A DNA stretch of 14,146 nucleotides from an uncultured Oxalobacter sp. (lineage in GTDB: Bacteria; Pseudomonadota; Gammaproteobacteria; Burkholderiales; Burkholderiaceae_D). Location: NCBI GenBank assembly GCA_905202055.1, contig CAJKQK010000051.1, positions 1 to 14,146 on the forward strand, written 5' to 3'. The notes beneath the pieces were generated by a model that saw only the letters and a program-made list of their open reading frames with translations, made no database searches and was not told where the DNA came from. Shown here piece by piece: positions 6,691-14,055 of this stretch (within the stretch, counting starts at the first letter, position 1; the number at the start of each line of letters is the position of its first letter). Position numbers and translations under genes: made by a program.

Positions 6691-6724
6691 CGCGTGCATG
6701 GCACCTTAACCGACTCGCAAAAAC

Positions 6725-7558
6725 ATGGAACGACAATATCTGAACCTCTTGCAGGAAATACTGGACTCAGGAACCGACAAGGGCGACCGCACCGGAACCG
6801 GCACCCGTGCCGTATTCGGCAGAATGATGCGGCACGACCTTAAAAACGGCCTGCCGCTGCTGACGACAAAACGCCTGCACATCCGTTCCATCATCCATGA
6901 ACTGCTCTGGTTTTTGCAGGGCGGCACCAACGTCAAATACCTGAATGACAACAAGGTCACCATCTGGGACGAATGGGCCACGGAAAACGGCGACCTCGGC
7001 CCCATTTACGGCGCACAGTGGCGCGCATGGGAAGGCTTTGACGGAAAAACAATCGATCAGGTCACGGGTGTCATCGATTCCATCCGCACCAATCCCGACA
7101 GCCGCCGCCATATCATCAGCGCATGGAACGTCGCCCTCCTGCCGAGCGAAAAAAAGTCCCCACAGGATAACGTCAGGGCAGGAAAAATGGCCCTTGCCCC
7201 CTGCCATGTCATGTACCAGTTCCAGGTCGCTGCCGGACGGCTCTCCTGCATGATGACCCAGCGCTCCGGCGACATTTTCCTTGGCATTCCGTACAACACG
7301 GCTTCCACGGCTTTCCTGACCCACATGATCGCGCAGCAATGCGATCTGGAACCCGGCGAGGTCATCCATTCCATCGGCGATTTGCACCTGTACAAAAACC
7401 ATTTCGATCAGGCCAGACTGCAACTGGGACGCGAACCGCGTGCATTGCCGAGCCTGAAACTGACCAAAAAGCCGTCCATTTTCGATTACCGTTTCGAGGA
7501 TTTCGCCATCACCGGTTACGATCCGCATCCGGCCATCGCCGCCCCGATTGCGGTCTGA
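6725..7558 (+). CDS. thyA: thymidylate synthase
   Basis: ThyA methylates dUMP to dTMP using 5,10-methylenetetrahydrofolate, the only de novo route to thymidylate where it is present. The 277-residue protein has all main blocks: DRTGTGT at 21-27 (phosphate-binding Arg22), LLTTKRLHIRSIIHELLWFL at 45-64, and DEWATENGDLGPIYGAQWRAW. The nucleophile is Cys160 in LAPCH. QRSGDIFLGIPYN binds dUMP, and HSIGDLHLYKNH and the C-terminal FEDFAITGYDPHP complete the fold. It is 13 residues longer than E. coli ThyA (264). The extra length is an insertion between SAWNV and KMALAPCH, seen in other ThyA subgroups. The start matches the family N-terminus, though no clear ribosome-binding site precedes it. The usual neighbour folA (dihydrofolate reductase) is absent, and a terminator follows. 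Identification is near certain. Confidence 0.97.
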   Translation: MERQYLNLLQEILDSGTDKGDRTGTGTRAVFGRMMRHDLKNGLPLLTTKRLHIRSIIHELLWFLQGGTNVKYLNDNKVTIWDEWATENGDLGPIYGAQWRAWEGFDGKTIDQVTGVIDSIRTNPDSRRHIISAWNVALLPSEKKSPQDNVRAGKMALAPCHVMYQFQVAAGRLSCMMTQRSGDIFLGIPYNTASTAFLTHMIAQQCDLEPGEVIHSIGDLHLYKNHFDQARLQLGREPRALPSLKLTKKPSIFDYRFEDFAITGYDPHPAIAAPIAV

Positions 7559-7577
7559 ACAGACACCCTCGGAAACG

Positions 7578-7603
7578 ATGCCGGCCAGTCCGGCATTTTT
7601 TTT
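7578..7603 (+). terminator. rho-independent terminator of thyA
   Basis: ATGCCGG (7578-7584) pairs with CCGGCAT (7590-7596) around a 5-base loop. Eight T's (7596-7603) follow, 19 bases after the thyA stop. Confidence 0.88.
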
Positions 7604-7719
7604 ATGAAAACGCCCGTTTTTCACTCAATTCATAATCCATTTCCGGTACACTTTCCCGATATACGCTTTTACAGGCGGATCAACCGACCCCCTAACCGAC
7701 AAATCACAGGAGAGAAGAC

Positions 7720-8574
7720 ATGGAAAACAACAGCCCGAAAAACAGGAAAATCTGGTTCATCACCGGCGCGTCAAAAGGATTCGGACTGGAATTGGCCAAA
7801 CAGCTTCTCGCCAAAGGGTATCAGGTCGCCGCCACCACCCGGCGCCTCGCCAATCTTGAAGGCGCACTCGGCCGTGAAAACGCCAGCTTCCTGCCGCTGG
7901 AAGTCGACCTGATCAATGAGGTTTCGGTCAAAAATGCCGTCGCGAAAACCATCAAAAAATTCGGCACCGTCGACGTCGTCGTCAACAATGCCGGATATGG
8001 CCAGTTCGGCTACATCGAGGAAATCAGCGATTCATTGTTGCGCAAACAGTTCGACGTCAATGTATTCGGTACCGTCAACGTCATTCGTGCTGCCCTGCCT
8101 GCCCTGAGAAAACAGCGTTCCGGCCACATCTTCAATATTTCCTCGATGGCCGGTTATACGGGATTTCCCGGCAGCGGCATATACTGCGCGTCCAAATTCG
8201 CCGTCGATGGCCTGTCCGAATCCCTGCGGGATGAAGTGGCTGATTTCGGCATCGCCGTCACCTGCGTCAAGCCCGGCAACTTCCGTACCGAATTTCTGGC
8301 GGACTCCATGCAGTTCGAAGACTCTTCCATCGAAGATTACACCGAAAAACGCGAAGCCTTCCATGTCCTGTTAAAAGGCATGAACCACAAACAGGGCGGC
8401 GATCCGGCCAGGGGCGTGGAAATCATCCTGTCCGTCGCCAACATGGAAAAACCGCCCCTTCACCTCTTCCTCGGCGCCGATGCCTATAAAGTCGCCAGCC
8501 GCAAAATCAAAAAAGTGCAGGCCGACATGGATTCCATCCAGCCGGTCGCCATCGATACCAATTTCCCGGAATAA
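7720..8574 (+). CDS. classical short-chain dehydrogenase/reductase
   Basis: The 284-residue cytoplasmic enzyme is a classical SDR with a Rossmann fold. The glycine-rich cofactor loop is TGASKGFG at 15-22, NNAG is at 89-92, the structural Asn is in DVN at 112-114, the catalytic Ser is in SSM at 141-143, and the Tyr155-xxx-Lys159 pair lies in GIYCASKFAV. PGNFRTEF follows at about 199-206. The arginines in ATTRRLANL, just after the second strand, suggest a preference for NADP(H), since that position meets the 2'-phosphate. An AGGAG ribosome-binding site lies 7 bases before the ATG. Flanking terminators make it monocistronic. The substrate is unknown: the family covers alcohols, sugars, steroids and acyl compounds, and nothing nearby narrows it down. 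Confidence 0.92.
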   Translation: MENNSPKNRKIWFITGASKGFGLELAKQLLAKGYQVAATTRRLANLEGALGRENASFLPLEVDLINEVSVKNAVAKTIKKFGTVDVVVNNAGYGQFGYIEEISDSLLRKQFDVNVFGTVNVIRAALPALRKQRSGHIFNISSMAGYTGFPGSGIYCASKFAVDGLSESLRDEVADFGIAVTCVKPGNFRTEFLADSMQFEDSSIEDYTEKREAFHVLLKGMNHKQGGDPARGVEIILSVANMEKPPLHLFLGADAYKVASRKIKKVQADMDSIQPVAIDTNFPE

Positions 8575-8591
8575 TCCGTCCGGTATCCGCG

Positions 8592-8627
8592 CCCTTTCCG
8601 TTGCCGGTAACGGAAAGGGATGCTTTT
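8592..8627 (+). terminator. probable terminator of the SDR gene
   Basis: An 11-base perfect stem, CCCTTTCCGTT (8592-8602) with AACGGAAAGGG (8609-8619), closes a 6-base loop. TTTTT follows after ATGC. It lies 17 bases after the stop codon. The U run is slightly displaced from the stem but the hairpin is strong. Confidence 0.7.
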
Positions 8628-8631
8628 TCAA

Positions 8632-8660
8632 TTGTTTACCGTCACCCAACTTGTTAAAAT
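8632..8660 (+). promoter_or_regulatory. possible promoter of the one-repeat membrane protein gene
   Basis: TTGTTT (8632-8637), a 17-base spacer and TAAAAT (8655-8660), about 45 bases before the ATG. The leader contains the inverted repeat GGGAA..TTCCC (8680-8693). Confidence 0.45.
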
Positions 8661-8704
8661 ACAGTTTTGCCGAAACTGCTGGGAATTTGTTCCCGTAACC
8701 GATC

Positions 8705-9289
8705 ATGTTCATGACAAACCGTACGACAACGCGAAAACCGCCTCTGGCTTTTTTCCTCGCCCTTTTCCTCCTCCTTGCCATCGCCATCGCGGCACCGGTC
8801 AATCCGGCCCGCGCGGACAACCTCTCGCAAGGCATGGAACTCTACCAGCAGAAAAAATTCAGGGAAGCCACCCCCTATCTGGAAAAAGCGGCACAGGAAG
8901 GCCATGAAGAAGCCATTGCCGCCCTGGACGTCATCTATGCTGCCGAGGTACCGGCTGTCCCGGCTGGCGACAAGGCCGCCGCAAAAGCCAAACCGGGAAA
9001 AACCGCTGACGTAAAGGAAGCGGCAAAAGCTGAAGAAACGGCAAAACCACAGGCTGAAGAAACGGAAGGAAAACCCCAGTTCGAAAGGGCAATCGTAAGC
9101 GAAGACCCGAAAGAAGCCGCCAATCGTGCATTCATGCGCAAAATGCTTTTTCTCGGCACAGCCGTCATCATCGTCCTGCTCTGGGTCGTGCAATACATGT
9201 TCATGAAGAGATTGAGAAACAAACACTACCGCAAAATGACGCCGGAAGAACTGGCGGCAGAAGCGAAAAGGAACAAACAGAAAAAGTAA
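8705..9289 (+). CDS. exported one-repeat Sel1/TPR protein with C-terminal membrane anchor
   Basis: This protein of 194 residues has an unusual layout. A basic start and a long hydrophobic stretch (about 13-31) form a signal peptide with a likely cut after ARA-37. A single Sel1/TPR-like hairpin (about 39-78, GMELYQQKKFREATPYLEKAAQEG) follows. Next comes a lysine/alanine/glutamate-rich linker (about 85-123), probably extended or helical. A second hydrophobic helix (147-167, LFLGTAVIIVLLWVVQYMF) precedes a very basic tail rich in K and R. The predicted topology puts the repeat and linker in the periplasm and the tail in the cytoplasm. ATGs at 8705 and 8711 both fit; no clear ribosome-binding site separates them. 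I do not recognise a named family for the whole protein. The repeat points to protein binding at the inner membrane, related in theme to the other Sel1 genes here. Confidence 0.8.
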   Translation: MFMTNRTTTRKPPLAFFLALFLLLAIAIAAPVNPARADNLSQGMELYQQKKFREATPYLEKAAQEGHEEAIAALDVIYAAEVPAVPAGDKAAAKAKPGKTADVKEAAKAEETAKPQAEETEGKPQFERAIVSEDPKEAANRAFMRKMLFLGTAVIIVLLWVVQYMFMKRLRNKHYRKMTPEELAAEAKRNKQKK

Positions 9290-9295
9290 TGTCCC

Positions 9296-9324
9296 AAAAA
9301 GGCCGGTTCCATACATCCGGCTTT
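9296..9324 (+). terminator. weak hairpin after the membrane-anchored repeat gene
   Basis: GCCGG (9302-9306) pairs with CCGGC (9317-9321), flanked by A's and TTT, directly after the stop codon. The stem is short, so it is at best a partial terminator, backed up by the stronger one at 9340-9374. Confidence 0.4.
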
Positions 9325-9339
9325 GAAACACAATACTGA

Positions 9340-9374
9340 AAGCCTGCCGCCCTGACGGCACCGCAGGCTTTTTT
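9340..9374 (+). terminator. rho-independent terminator
   Basis: AAGCCTGC (9340-9347) pairs with GCAGGCTT (9363-9370), and a small inner GCCG/CGGC stem lies in the loop. Six T's (9369-9374) follow. It ends the transcription unit of the membrane-anchored repeat gene. Confidence 0.8.
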
Positions 9375-10101
9375 CAATCCCGTGCTCCATGCACAAACCG
9401 GTTTTATCCGCTATGCCGGTTCACCAGCCCGCTCATTTTCCCCTTTTTTCTTCCCTGCTACCTTTTTTCAGTAATCCGTCCTTCCGGCATTTATTTCCCA
9501 CGGACGGCCACATGTCCGAAATCTATCCTGCAGTCAATATGCCTGAAGCGAATTGAACACTGGCAATTTCCCGTTTTATTTTCTTCACTTCACGAAAGCA
9601 TCTGCTTATCTACCGACTATCAAGGCATGGCGGATTTCGACGCTGGCTCAGACGGTGACGGATGATTCGACATACAACAATAACGGTCGTACCCGCAACA
9701 GAATCCATATGCAGATTCACCACATGGATTATGGATCGGGAGATTGATGGTCCGTTTCCCGAATATCATCAATTCTTTCACAGGATTTCCGGACTGTTCG
9801 CCCGGAAATCGATGCCGGAACAGAGCGACGTAAATGTATTCCGAAAAGTAATTTTTCAGATAAAAGCAATCATTCCCCCCCCCCAAAGAAACATTGCAAA
9901 CAAAGTATTTACACCCCATCAACAAATGACTTCACTTCCGTTTCAATAATGCCATGCCCTGGAAGCAAAAGGGATTGAAAAAACAAAAAAAACCGCCCGA
10001 GAGAAATCCATCCACCGGAAGCGGGACACACAAAAACCGGGTTTTTCCGGATTTTCGGCGTACAGCTTCTTCCCTGTCACAAACAAAACACCGGCTCGCG
10101 G
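9375..10101. other. gene-poor region without recognisable coding
   Basis: Open frames of 60-100 codons occur on both strands (for example 9662-9949 plus and 9620-9925 minus), but their translations match no family I know. They have no supporting ribosome-binding sites and overlap each other. The region contains pyrimidine-rich patches (around 9434-9480), a run of ten C (9875-9884) and small imperfect hairpins. It may be a decayed gene or insertion too degraded to read. Confidence 0.5.
9875..9884. repeat. homopolymer run of ten C
   Basis: Ten consecutive C's, the longest G/C run in the window; the next is seven C's at 13132-13138. Runs this long are prone to slipped-strand length change. No confirmed gene crosses it; the DUF218 gene starts 229 bases downstream. 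Confidence 0.9.
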
Positions 10102-10107
10102 TACAAT
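10102..10107 (+). promoter_or_regulatory. -10 box very close to the DUF218 gene start
   Basis: TACAAT ends 6 bases before ATG 10114. Transcription would begin about at the ATG, so the message could be leaderless. No proper -35 was found. Confidence 0.4.
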
Positions 10108-10113
10108 ATTGCC

Positions 10114-10725
10114 ATGACTAAATGGATTAAAGTTGCGCTCGTTTCATTTTGCGTATTCCTCATCTACATCTTTTGCTCCATCGCGTGGTTTTCGACCGTC
10201 GATGAGAAAAAGACGGCGGACGCTGCCATCATTCTGGGAGCGGCGGCATGGTACAAGCGGCCATCTCCTGTCTTTGAGGAACGGATCAATCACGGCATCT
10301 GGCTATACAAAAACGGCTACGTCAAAAAACTGATCGCCACAGGAGGGAAATCGAAAAACGCCCCCTTCTCCGAAGCGTTCGTCGCCCGGCGGTATGCCAT
10401 GAAAAACCAGGTTCCGGAAGAAGACATCCTGATCGAGGAAGAATCGCTGACAACGCGTGAAAACCTTCAAAATGCCAAAAAACTGATGGAAGAAAACCAT
10501 CTTTCGAACGCGATTATCGTCAGCGACCCCATCCATATGAGACGGGCCATGCAGATTGCAAACGACCTCGGCATCAAGGCATGGTCATCTCCCACACCAT
10601 CGACCAAATACGCCAGCTGGCAGGCCAAAATCCACTTCCTGTTCCAGGAAACCTGGCACATGATCGCTTACATCGTCTATCCATCCGCTTCCCCGGAACC
10701 GGCAATGGACAAGGCCGGCGATTGA
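10114..10725 (+). CDS. YdcF/SanA-type DUF218 membrane-anchored protein
   Basis: The 203-residue protein has an N-terminal membrane helix (about 6-26, WIKVALVSFCVFLIYIFCSIA), followed by a periplasmic DUF218 domain (about 36-180). Family landmarks are DAAIILGAA (36-44), RINHGIWLYKNGYVKKLIATGG with the conserved A/G..LY..G....I..(S/T)GG pattern, VPEEDILIEEESLTTREN (E..S.xT.EN) and IIVSDPIHMRRA (VTs..Hm.RA). Members include E. coli SanA, YdcF and ElyC, which are linked to envelope integrity and peptidoglycan or undecaprenyl-lipid handling, although the exact chemistry is unsettled. The size and single anchor resemble SanA most. The ATG follows a TACAAT box so closely that a leaderless message is possible. 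No operon partner lies immediately downstream on the same message for certain; the rhodanese gene begins 112 bases on. Family firm, function inferred. Confidence 0.88.
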   Translation: MTKWIKVALVSFCVFLIYIFCSIAWFSTVDEKKTADAAIILGAAAWYKRPSPVFEERINHGIWLYKNGYVKKLIATGGKSKNAPFSEAFVARRYAMKNQVPEEDILIEEESLTTRENLQNAKKLMEENHLSNAIIVSDPIHMRRAMQIANDLGIKAWSSPTPSTKYASWQAKIHFLFQETWHMIAYIVYPSASPEPAMDKAGD

Positions 10726-10777
10726 AAAAACCTGAAAACCCCGTTTGTAAGGTTCTCGGGATATGGCGGAAATACGG

Positions 10778-10783
10778 TAAAAT
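10778..10783 (+). promoter_or_regulatory. possible -10 box of the rhodanese gene
   Basis: TAAAAT in GGTAAAATAAAA, 54 bases before the chosen ATG. A -35 at the usual distance is not visible. Confidence 0.3.
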
Positions 10784-10837
10784 AAAAAATTGCCCCAACC
10801 TGCGACAAGGCAGCTTTCTGCCGTGTCTGAAACGACC

Positions 10838-11263
10838 ATGAAAACGCTTCCTGCCAAACGCTGGTTTCACATCCTGTCCGGTTTCCTGTTTCTGGCACTG
10901 ACTTTGGGTGCACAGGCGGCCAATACCTATTCCACCCCGAATGCTTACCCTCATACGGGAACCCTTTCCCCGTCGGAAGCCATGAAAATGATCCGCGAGC
11001 ACAAAAACCTGACCGTCGTTGACGTCCGTACCCCGGAAGAATTCGAAAACGGCCACATTCCCGGCGCGATTTCCGTACCGATCCAGTCACTTCCCGACAA
11101 CATGAATGCCATCCCGACCGGACCGGTGCTTCTGGTTTGCCGGACCGGCCGCCGTGCACACCATGCCTATCACCTGATTCACGATGCACGCCCGGCCCAG
11201 CAACTGTGGTATCTCGAAGGACGCCCGATCTATTCCCCTGACGGAACCTATACCTTCCAGTAA
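10838..11263 (+). CDS. exported single-domain rhodanese (sulfurtransferase)
   Basis: A 141-residue protein with a signal peptide (MKTLPAKRW, then hydrophobic about 10-24, likely cut after AQA-27) and one rhodanese domain (about 43-135). Domain landmarks are LTVVDVRTPEEFENGHIPGAISVPI and the active loop CRTGRR with nucleophile Cys101. The six-residue loop is the size typical of sulfur-transferring rhodaneses rather than Cdc25-type phosphatases. It would move a sulfane sulfur between thiols in the periplasm, comparable to E. coli PspE. The frame reaches a TTG at 10790, but the ATG at 10838 starts a proper signal peptide and is preferred. There is no strong ribosome-binding site. Neighbours do not indicate a sulfur pathway. 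Domain certain, export likely, donor and acceptor unknown. Confidence 0.9.
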   Translation: MKTLPAKRWFHILSGFLFLALTLGAQAANTYSTPNAYPHTGTLSPSEAMKMIREHKNLTVVDVRTPEEFENGHIPGAISVPIQSLPDNMNAIPTGPVLLVCRTGRRAHHAYHLIHDARPAQQLWYLEGRPIYSPDGTYTFQ

Positions 11264-11270
11264 GTGTCGC

Positions 11271-11320
11271 CGCAGGTGATTTCCGCACACCGTTTCCAGT
11301 TGCCTGCGACTTTCGTTTTT
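11271..11320 (+). terminator. weak terminator after the rhodanese gene
   Basis: CGCAGG (11271-11276) can pair with CCTGCG (11303-11308) across a 26-base loop. TTTCGTTTTT follows at 11311-11320. The long loop makes this a tentative call. Confidence 0.3.
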
Positions 11321-11576
11321 CCAAAAGAAGCGTCCGGCAAAAAAAGGAAAATGCCGGCGGACAAGAAATATCGTTTCCCCTTTTTCCTCCCTCCTTCCGG
11401 CCCGCGCATTTTTGCCAGTCAGTTTCTAACGTGAAAATATCCATCGACTCCTTTTTGCATTCATGCGAAGCAAAAAGCCCGGCCACTGTCATTGACAAAC
11501 AAATCTTTTAAAAACAATTCTTTAACAATATCGATTGTCATGATAAAACACCTTATATCCTCAAATGAAATATAGC
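11321..11576. other. long upstream region of the diguanylate cyclase gene
   Basis: No gene was seen. The stretch holds a hairpin CCGGCA/TGCCGG (11334-11357), a hairpin CTTTTTGC/GCAAAAAG (11451-11477) and an A/T-rich part (about 11490-11575). The A/T-rich part contains the inverted repeat ACAAT-ATCG-ATTGT (11525-11538), a possible regulator site. These are sequence observations without known binding proteins. Confidence 0.4.
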
Positions 11577-11606
11577 TTGGCAAGCGTCGTGGTTCATTTC
11601 TATAAT
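11577..11606 (+). promoter_or_regulatory. sigma70 promoter of the diguanylate cyclase gene
   Basis: TTGGCA (11577-11582), an 18-base spacer and a perfect TATAAT (11601-11606). It is the best consensus promoter in the window, giving a leader of about 80 bases before ATG 11696. Confidence 0.7.
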
Positions 11607-11695
11607 GCTGGCGGCGGCATTGAACCTCAATTCATGACAGTACGGAATACGATACTGACATGTTGAAAAACAGAACATCTGTAGGGAAACGAAAT

Positions 11696-13063
11696 ATGTC
11701 AGTCACTGACAAAGATGAAAATATCTTTTCGATCTTCAACGATCTGCTGAAAGCCGATTACGGTATCTGGCTCTGGGAACCCTACACGGAACAGCTGTAT
11801 TTCAACAAACATTACCTCGCCATGCTCGGATACGGTGATGCCGAATTCCCTTACCACATTTCCACATGGGAAACCCTGGTGCATCCGGACGATGCCAGCA
11901 ATATCGTTCCCATGCAATTTTCCATTATCGAATCGGCCGGATACGGCGACTCCTTTCACATCCGTTTCCGCATGAGAACGAAAAACGGGGAATACATGTG
12001 GGTCCTCTCCCGCGGATTTGTCGTCTGCCGCGACGAACACGGCAAAGCCATCCGTCTGGCCGGCATCCACATCGACATGGAAACGTCCAAAGCCATCGTC
12101 AACAAACTGGCCGTCCAGCATGACCGTATGCGCTTTGCCCTCGATACGGCCAAGTATGGCCTCTGGGACTGGTCACCCGCAACAGGAGAAGTCTATTTCA
12201 GCCCGCGCTACATCGAAATGTGCGGCTACAAACCCGAAGAATTTCCTGCCCGTATCGAAACCTGGACCGAACGTGTCCATCCGGACGACGTCGAAGCCGT
12301 CCTGACCAAACAGATCGAATTCGTCAACAACCCCGACAGGGGCGATACCTTCGAAAACGTCTACCGTTTTCTCGCAGCCGACGGAAGTTATAAATGGATT
12401 CTCGGACGCGGGAAAGTGACCCGCCGCGATAATGAAGGAAAAGCCATCCGGATTGTCGGGCTTCACACCGACATTACCGAACTGCGCAACACGCAGGAAT
12501 CCCTGGCATACCGCATCAACCACGATCCCCTGACAGGCCTGTACAGCCGCTTCTACTTCGACGAAAAACTGAGACAGCTGGAAGAAAATCATTATCCTCT
12601 TTCCATTATCTACGGGGATATGGATGGTCTGAAACTCTTCAACGACAATCTCGGACATACTATCGGCGACACCTTATTGAAGACAGCCGCCTCCCTGATC
12701 CTTGAAGGAACCCGCGGCAGCGACATTGTTGCGCGCACAGGCGGGGATGAATTCACCCTCCTGCTTTTGAACTGTCCGGAAAATACGGCCAACCGGATAC
12801 TGGAACGGATCCAGGCCGGCATCGATATCCACAATGCCACGGCCGACGTCATGCCGGTATTCATTTCATTCGGTCTTGTCTGTGCCGATGAAAAAAACAC
12901 GTCGATCGACAAGCTGGTTTCACAGGCAGACAAGAACATGATGGCCACAAAACTGAAAAACCATCCCCAAAACCTTGTGGTCATTCGGGCATGGATCGAA
13001 AAACAGCTGGGTTCCGAAATCGACATGGCCGACAGGCGGCTGGTGCACGCCCGGAAAAACTGA
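11696..13063 (+). CDS. diguanylate cyclase with two PAS domains (PAS-PAS-GGDEF)
   Basis: The 455-residue protein has no membrane segment. Two PAS_3-type sensor domains (about 18-130 and 145-265) look duplicated: both carry W.W.P.T....YF, then YxxxxGY...EFP...xTW....VHPDD, and end in a GIHIDM/GLHTDIT strand. A GGDEF domain (about 272-435) follows, with DPLTG at 277-281, the metal-binding GDMDGLKLFND (Asp308) and an intact active site GGDEF (349-353). The enzyme should join two GTP into cyclic di-GMP. An RxxD inhibitory site (RGSD, 340-343) sits exactly five residues before GGDEF, so product feedback is likely. No EAL or HD-GYP domain is present. The frame has an earlier ATG at 11660, but AGGGA 8 bases before ATG 11696 favours the shorter form. 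The ligand of the PAS pair is unknown. Confidence 0.92.
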   Translation: MSVTDKDENIFSIFNDLLKADYGIWLWEPYTEQLYFNKHYLAMLGYGDAEFPYHISTWETLVHPDDASNIVPMQFSIIESAGYGDSFHIRFRMRTKNGEYMWVLSRGFVVCRDEHGKAIRLAGIHIDMETSKAIVNKLAVQHDRMRFALDTAKYGLWDWSPATGEVYFSPRYIEMCGYKPEEFPARIETWTERVHPDDVEAVLTKQIEFVNNPDRGDTFENVYRFLAADGSYKWILGRGKVTRRDNEGKAIRIVGLHTDITELRNTQESLAYRINHDPLTGLYSRFYFDEKLRQLEENHYPLSIIYGDMDGLKLFNDNLGHTIGDTLLKTAASLILEGTRGSDIVARTGGDEFTLLLLNCPENTANRILERIQAGIDIHNATADVMPVFISFGLVCADEKNTSIDKLVSQADKNMMATKLKNHPQNLVVIRAWIEKQLGSEIDMADRRLVHARKN

Positions 13064-13202
13064 GACCCGGATGAGAGGCGGCTTGCAAAAACGCCCGGCA
13101 TGAACGATCATATCCCCAAACCGCCCACTATCCCCCCCTGTCGACAGCATGAAAAAATGGATGGCGGCAGGCAAACAATAAAACGATTTTCATATCTTCG
13201 AC

Positions 13203-13868
13203 ATGAATATCCTCCGATTTCCGGCTGAGACGTCACATACGGAAAGATTCCGTCCGGGTAAAGTGGCCTGTTTCGCATTGTCCCTCATCGCCTGTCTCTT
13301 TTTCCTATGTGCCTGCAAACCGGAAACGACATCTGGCAAACACGCCCGGGACACTGAAATCCCGCAGGAATTTGCCAAGGCAGACAAAGGCGACGCCGCC
13401 GCCCAATTCAATGTCGGCCTCATGTTCTTCAAGGGAGAAGGCGTTCCGCAGGATTACCGGCAGGCATACGTCTGGTTTGACAAAGCGGCCCGGCAGGGAC
13501 TGGGCGAAGCCCAATACAATCTCGGTGCGATGATGGAACAGGGGCTCGGAATGGAAAAGAATGCCGCACTGGCCAAAAACTGGTATGAAAAAGCGGCGGC
13601 ACAGGGTATCGGTGAAGCCCAGTACAAGCTTGCCGATCTTTACCTGACCGGAAAAGGCACGACACCAAATCCCGCCAGGGCCAGTGAATGGATGCAAAAA
13701 GCGGCAGAACAGGGAGTGACGGAAGCCAGAGAACGTTTTTCCACTCTTTTCGCCAGCCAGACAGGGGATTCCGACATGGCCGGAATCCGGTCCCGCCTCC
13801 GGCAATCGGTACAAACCGGTGGGGAAAAAGTGAAAATCCTGCAGGAAAAGATCAGGAACCGGAATTGA
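13203..13868 (+). CDS. Sel1-like repeat lipoprotein
   Basis: A 221-residue protein with a lipoprotein signal: hydrophobic stretch VACFALSLIACLFFLCAC with lipobox LCA|C, so Cys38 should be lipidated. Three full Sel1-like repeats follow (about 62-170), with the pattern A.FN.G.MF..G.GV..D...A..WF.KAA..G, and then a partial fourth. The C-terminal 40 residues are charged and lack repeat character. It would be anchored in the inner or outer membrane facing the periplasm and act as a binding scaffold. The ATG at 13203 has no good ribosome-binding site, but the signal fits it; the n-region of about 20 residues is rather long. A GTG at 13263 would shorten it. It stands alone, 139 bases after the diguanylate cyclase gene, and a functional link to that gene is only a guess. 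Confidence 0.87.
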   Translation: MNILRFPAETSHTERFRPGKVACFALSLIACLFFLCACKPETTSGKHARDTEIPQEFAKADKGDAAAQFNVGLMFFKGEGVPQDYRQAYVWFDKAARQGLGEAQYNLGAMMEQGLGMEKNAALAKNWYEKAAAQGIGEAQYKLADLYLTGKGTTPNPARASEWMQKAAEQGVTEARERFSTLFASQTGDSDMAGIRSRLRQSVQTGGEKVKILQEKIRNRN

Positions 13869-14055
13869 TCCCTTCAAAGATCGCCCGTCTGCATCCCCTT
13901 TTATTTTGTAAAAGCCTTCCCATCCCGCTTTTCCCGAAGCGCCCTGCCTGTCATAATGAATGGGACAACGTTCATTCAAACAGCGAAATCCCATTTTCAT
14001 GAAGACCGGTTTTATTTCAATCTGCAAGAGCTGAGGCAAAGAATCTCGAAAAATA
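13869..14055. other. intergenic region at the right end
   Basis: No gene was recognised. A weak A/T hairpin CTTTTA/TAAAAG (13899-13915) and the imperfect inverted repeat TGAATG/CATTCA (around 13958-13980) are present. Two converging genes end here, so terminators would be expected, but no classic one is seen. Confidence 0.35.

Noticed and set aside
6767..7624. Minus-strand open frame of 285 codons
   Set aside because: It lies opposite thyA, whose identity is certain, and has no known motifs.
9620..9949. Overlapping open frames on both strands in the gene-poor region
   Set aside because: No ribosome-binding sites, no recognisable domains, and they exclude each other. Kept only as part of the unexplained region.
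10677..11498. Minus-strand open frame of 273 codons across the rhodanese gene
   Set aside because: It covers the rhodanese gene, its flanks and the end of the DUF218 gene; low-complexity composition without domains.
11660..11695. Earlier ATG for the diguanylate cyclase
   Set aside because: CGGAA lies too far from it, while AGGGA is well spaced for ATG 11696. It remains possible.
13132..13138. Run of seven C before the Sel1 lipoprotein gene
   Set aside because: Short for a phase-variable tract and outside any gene or recognised promoter.
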